Source: a virus. Taken from it: 33,237 bases of DNA. The DNA is taken from positions 1 through 33,237 of the IMG/VR virus record IMGVR_UViG_3300042293_000483; one strand, written 5' to 3'. Positions 30,274 to 33,237 of this stretch are shown here, piece after piece. The position numbers were made by a program, and so were the translations under genes. The notes under the pieces were generated by a model, which saw only the letters and a program-made list of their open reading frames with translations, made no database searches and had not been told where the DNA came from. Position 1 is the stretch's first letter. Each line of letters opens with the position of its first letter.

Positions 30274-31441
30274 ATGGTGGGTCGCCTTCGTCTGCGTCTG
30301 CGAGATTCGCAGCGGGTGTAATCCCGGAAATCACCGGGGCGGGATCGTCAAGGCCTGCAATTCGTGGCAGCCCGAGCCGCACGCGTGCGTCGTTCGGTGC
30401 GAGCACGCCGATACCGACCAGCGCTGCGTAGGCTTTGCCGGCCGTGCGGAAGTCGCCCTGTGTGATGGGAACGAGATCGGTGGTGATGCGTTCACCAGGT
30501 GGAAGTAGTTTGCGGGAGAACTCGGCATCGATGCCGGCGCAGAACGGAGCGAGGCAATGCGTGACGTACGCCTGTGCGACTTCAGGCTGCGAGCGCCCTT
30601 CGCCCTGACCGAGCAGTTGAGCCGGCACGGAGAATGCCCGAGCGACCTCCTCTACACCGAGCCGCTTGCATTCCATCAGTCGCGCCGCGGCATCCGCTGC
30701 CATCTGATTGACCTTCATTCCCTCACCGAAGAACGCAGGGAAGCCAAGCTTGTCCGCGCCACTGTGTTGCTCTGCCCACTTGGTCCGCATCGAATCGCGC
30801 GCCGTAGCCGTAAGGGGCCCGGGGTGCTCGATCGCAAGCTTTCCGACAAAGCCTGATTTAGCCAGTTCCTCAATCGCTTGGTCCAGAATGGCTTGAGTTC
30901 CAAGCACGCGAGAGCACTGGTCGATAGGAGACACCCCGAGCCATGGGGAGCGCGGGTCCGTCGAAGCCCGCACATGGACGATGGAGGAATCGTCCACCAC
31001 TTGTCGGTCAATGATGTAACGCGCCTGAGTTCCCTTGATTTCTACGCTGACCACGCTCGGGTCAATCGGTTCCAGGGCCACCGGGTCACCGGTGCGGAGG
31101 TCGCGCCGGATGAACAGGTAGCCGTTCCCGAAGTAGAGAGCCGACGCAGCCAGCCACCGACGCACCTCGTACCCACTCAGGAAGGAACTACTGTCTCCTC
31201 TGAGCAGATCGATGACGGGTGAATCCTTGACGATGGATCCATCACGTCGCGTGACGGTCAGGTCTAAGCGCGCTGAATCTGTACTGATCAGATTCACGGC
31301 ACGCACAATGGCGGGGCAGCCGAGTAGATCAGTGGACAGCGTTGTCAGCGTCAGCGGTGTGAAGCTGATCAGCGTTTGCGCTTGTGACCGATAGAAGAAT
31401 CTGCCGAACCATGACGCCATGACCGTACTACACCACGACAT
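30266..31441 (-). CDS. HK97-family portal protein, 391 aa (unit II)
   Basis: Same length as in unit I. Features: PAIVRAVNLIS, ALYFGNGYLFIRRD, SPWLGVSPIDQC, VPAQLLGQ, PNDARVRLGLP. It differs mainly at residues 7-45 and near 80 and 135-150. The ATG at 31441 lies at the edge of the identical 104-nt junction, so any regulation would be shared with unit I. Confidence 0.9.
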   Translation of the reverse strand: MSWCSTVMASWFGRFFYRSQAQTLISFTPLTLTTLSTDLLGCPAIVRAVNLISTDSARLDLTVTRRDGSIVKDSPVIDLLRGDSSSFLSGYEVRRWLAASALYFGNGYLFIRRDLRTGDPVALEPIDPSVVSVEIKGTQARYIIDRQVVDDSSIVHVRASTDPRSPWLGVSPIDQCSRVLGTQAILDQAIEELAKSGFVGKLAIEHPGPLTATARDSMRTKWAEQHSGADKLGFPAFFGEGMKVNQMAADAAARLMECKRLGVEEVARAFSVPAQLLGQGEGRSQPEVAQAYVTHCLAPFCAGIDAEFSRKLLPPGERITTDLVPITQGDFRTAGKAYAALVGIGVLAPNDARVRLGLPRIAGLDDPAPVISGITPAANLADADEGDPPYE

Positions 31442-31540
31442 TTCACGAATGCAATAGCGCCTACATACACCGCGTCAACGGTGTGTAGACACTATTTCAG
31501 ATTGTGTATGCGGCGTACGTACGCGCAGTAATCAGAAGCC
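31437..31540. promoter_or_regulatory. 104-nt terminase-portal junction, identical in both units (unit II)
   Basis: Identical to 14487-14590, including the bulged hairpin and the palindrome GCGTACGTACGC (31513-31524). In a 33-kb contig this is a repeat pair long enough to mislead a short-read assembler, and also a possible site for recombination between phages. Confidence 0.5.
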
Positions 31541-33237
31541 GGGCTGAGTCTCGTACATCGATCCTCCCATGATCTGCAGATCGTTCAACACGCGCGCCGC
31601 CATGACCTGCGCGGTGAGCGCGTCGATGTTGCTACTGCTCTTTGCCTTCACCGGCATAGCCAGTCCAGTCAGTCCGACATAGAGCCGAGCCGACGCCAGG
31701 CAAGCGCGCAGCACTGGGTCCGGCTTGCATCGGATGCGTTCGGCGCGAATCCAATCGCTCCAAACAGCCCAACCGCCACCCATCCACACCATTGTTTGCG
31801 GCGCTTTGTGCCATTTCCAGCCGTGTTTCCGCTCCATTTGGGCAGCCCAGGCGCTCGCTTTACCCACCGGATCGGCGACAAAAGCGCGGATATCGTAGGT
31901 CCGGCAGATCTCTACAAGCCTTGCTTCGACCAAATCGAGGTCAATTGTGGGCCCACCGGCGAGCGAAAGTGCGTGTTCTTCGACCCATTTCTGCAGTGGT
32001 TGGCGCGTTCGCTTCTCATCGAAAGCAATATCAGCGCCGGCCCACCAGTGGTAACCACGCGTGTGCACCTTCGTCCCATCCCAGACCGCCAGGCACAGCG
32101 AGGTCAGATCGCACTGCGATCCAAACGCAAATCCCCCCTGGCTAAAGTCCACCGCCACCACGCCAGCCGCACCGGCCAACATATCCCAGTCCTCATCCAC
32201 CGAAACACGGTCGAGAAGCTCGAGCGGCAGCGCGCCGGCGAGGTCATCCGTGAACGTGGCAAGTTCCTGCAGCCAGGTTTCCTCGCGTGCGCGGGGGTCT
32301 GCGGTCGCCAGTGCGTTTGCGATCTTGCTCCGAATGTCACGGATCGAGATCAGAACGCCGGCGCTTGGATTCGCGTGCTGCACCGCCAGGTCAGAGTCCG
32401 GGTGGTCCTCGGCATCCATCCCCCACAGCAGAGCCCACCAACCCTCCGGTAGCGGCGTCCCCTGGTCTAGCCCGACTTCGCACGCTTGCCAGTACGGCCA
32501 CAGTTCCCGCGTCTTCTGGTCGCGGTCCGGTGTGGTGATGAAAAGCATCTGGCCGGTGCGCGTCTTCGTCACCGATGACATCGCGCGCAAGATTGCCGCG
32601 TCCATGCGGCTTGCCTCGTCGGCTATCAAGAGCCGGGGGCATATGCCATCCATGGCATTGTCTGTGCACGGCATCGCCTTGAGCGCAGCCTTCTTGTGTT
32701 CGATCAGCCCGATCGTGGTCGACCCACCCCCACCAACAAAGCGCCAGCGCTCCTCACCCTTGTGCATCTTCATGATCCGCCCGTGGATGATGTTCGCTTT
32801 CTCCTGCTGCGTTGCGACGCACGCCAGCTCCACATCGTCACCCGTCGCGAGCAACCACTCGAGCAGCGCCACCACTAGCCCCGTCTTGCCGGCTCCACGG
32901 GCCACCGACCACAGCGCGTAGCGCGTAGCCGGAGTGCCATCGTCCGCGCGCCGGCGCGCCAGCAGCACCGCGCACGCGTGCACTTGCCAGGGCAGCAGGG
33001 TCATACCCATCACCTGGGCGCGGCTCACGAACGCGTCAAGCTCCGTGACGTCCCAGGCAATCCCCGTGCCGGCCGGGTCCGCACGCTCTGCCAGGTAACG
33101 GGCGCACGCGGCCTTGATGCGCTTCGGCGCCGGCACGATCCCGCCCACCACGCCCCTGGCGTACGAATCCGAGCGGTCGATCGCAGGGTATGCGCCCTGA
33201 TTACCTACTTTCCCGGGCTCAGTGCCCTCACCGATGC
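31532..33237 (-). CDS. terL: Large terminase subunit, 5' end cut by the window (unit II)
   Basis: 567 codons are visible and the frame is still open at the edge. Walker A SVARGAGKT, Walker B LLIADEASR, coupling ITTP and nuclease aspartates (AVDFSQG, VADPVGK, NIDALTA) match unit I. The first recognisable family residues are YARGVVGGIVPAPKR. Upstream codons (GEGTEPGKVGNQG, then AYPAIDRSD) have no match in unit I. A GTG at 33151 would give 539 residues but lies inside the conserved N-terminal motif, so the true start is probably further upstream. Confidence 0.9.
   Translation of the reverse strand, partial: IGEGTEPGKVGNQGAYPAIDRSDSYARGVVGGIVPAPKRIKAACARYLAERADPAGTGIAWDVTELDAFVSRAQVMGMTLLPWQVHACAVLLARRRADDGTPATRYALWSVARGAGKTGLVVALLEWLLATGDDVELACVATQQEKANIIHGRIMKMHKGEERWRFVGGGGSTTIGLIEHKKAALKAMPCTDNAMDGICPRLLIADEASRMDAAILRAMSSVTKTRTGQMLFITTPDRDQKTRELWPYWQACEVGLDQGTPLPEGWWALLWGMDAEDHPDSDLAVQHANPSAGVLISIRDIRSKIANALATADPRAREETWLQELATFTDDLAGALPLELLDRVSVDEDWDMLAGAAGVVAVDFSQGGFAFGSQCDLTSLCLAVWDGTKVHTRGYHWWAGADIAFDEKRTRQPLQKWVEEHALSLAGGPTIDLDLVEARLVEICRTYDIRAFVADPVGKASAWAAQMERKHGWKWHKAPQTMVWMGGGWAVWSDWIRAERIRCKPDPVLRACLASARLYVGLTGLAMPVKAKSSSNIDALTAQVMAARVLNDLQIMGGSMYETQPGF

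Larger units (their letters stand above)
16715..33237 (-). repeat. Unit II of the tandem pair
   Basis: This is the right gene set, in the same order and orientation as unit I. It is cut by the window edge inside or just before the start of its large terminase. It carries a pectate-lyase-type spike, an extra 51-residue ORF before the spike, and an unrelated 439-residue cysteine-rich protein. The sequence upstream of its terminase differs from unit I, so an HNH gene may or may not follow beyond the edge. Confidence 0.7.

Noticed and set aside
32061-32921. 286-codon plus-strand open frame opposite the terminase
   Set aside because: Shadow of terL; low-complexity serine/proline composition typical of antisense frames.
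1-33237. tRNA, rRNA, integrase or attachment sites
   Set aside because: I found no cloverleaf-like segment, no recombinase motifs and no convincing att repeats.

Overview
The window holds a tailed double-stranded DNA phage (or prophage) and is built from two related, complete-looking gene sets in direct tandem. Every gene I can support lies on the minus strand, so gene order reads from high to low coordinates. Unit I (about 1-16714) and unit II (about 16715-33237) share gene order at an offset of 16714 (replication end) to 16950 (terminase/portal end). Each is about the size of a small tailed-phage genome of 16-17 kb. No bacterial chromosomal gene, tRNA, rRNA or CRISPR array is visible. The host is unknown. 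A unimolecular-spanin-like lipoprotein with a C-terminal membrane segment points to a Gram-negative (diderm) host. I cannot name a genus.

Order in each unit, upstream to downstream: HNH endonuclease (complete only in unit I), large terminase, a 104-nt stretch identical in both units, portal, fused prohead protease and major capsid protein, a UUCG-capped hairpin, head-tail connector, head closure protein, HK97 gp10-like protein, tail completion protein, major tail protein, two overlapping tail-assembly-chaperone ORFs, a very short tape-measure candidate, three tail-tip proteins, the receptor-binding or enzymatic tail spike, a lysis-like cassette of three small membrane proteins, a large cysteine-rich protein, a small CxxC protein, four small early-type proteins (one ribbon-helix-helix-like), a P4/D5-type helicase, and a repeat-rich region that looks like an origin. 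Most neighbouring genes overlap by 1-4 nt (TAATG, ATGA, TGATG, GTGA), so translation is probably coupled along the operon.

The two units are not copies of one sequence. They alternate sharply between near-identical blocks (helicase, lysis cassette, prohead protease, terminase-portal junction), diverged blocks (tail proteins, capsid shell) and wholly unrelated blocks (tail spike, cysteine-rich protein). The unit I spike is an SGNH-hydrolase-type protein. The unit II spike is a pectate-lyase-type beta-helix. In the helicase, many silent changes accompany only two amino-acid changes, so both copies evolved under selection. The window is therefore a tandem prophage pair, a natural cointegrate of two sister phages, or an assembly that joined two co-occurring circular ~17-kb genomes. 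Sequence alone cannot separate these.

I do not recognise an endolysin, integrase, repressor, DNA polymerase or small terminase subunit in either unit. The most interesting elements are the dual enzyme-armed spikes, the covarying tetraloop hairpin behind the capsid gene, the paired cysteine-rich proteins, the unusually small tape measure, and the repeat-rich candidate origin.
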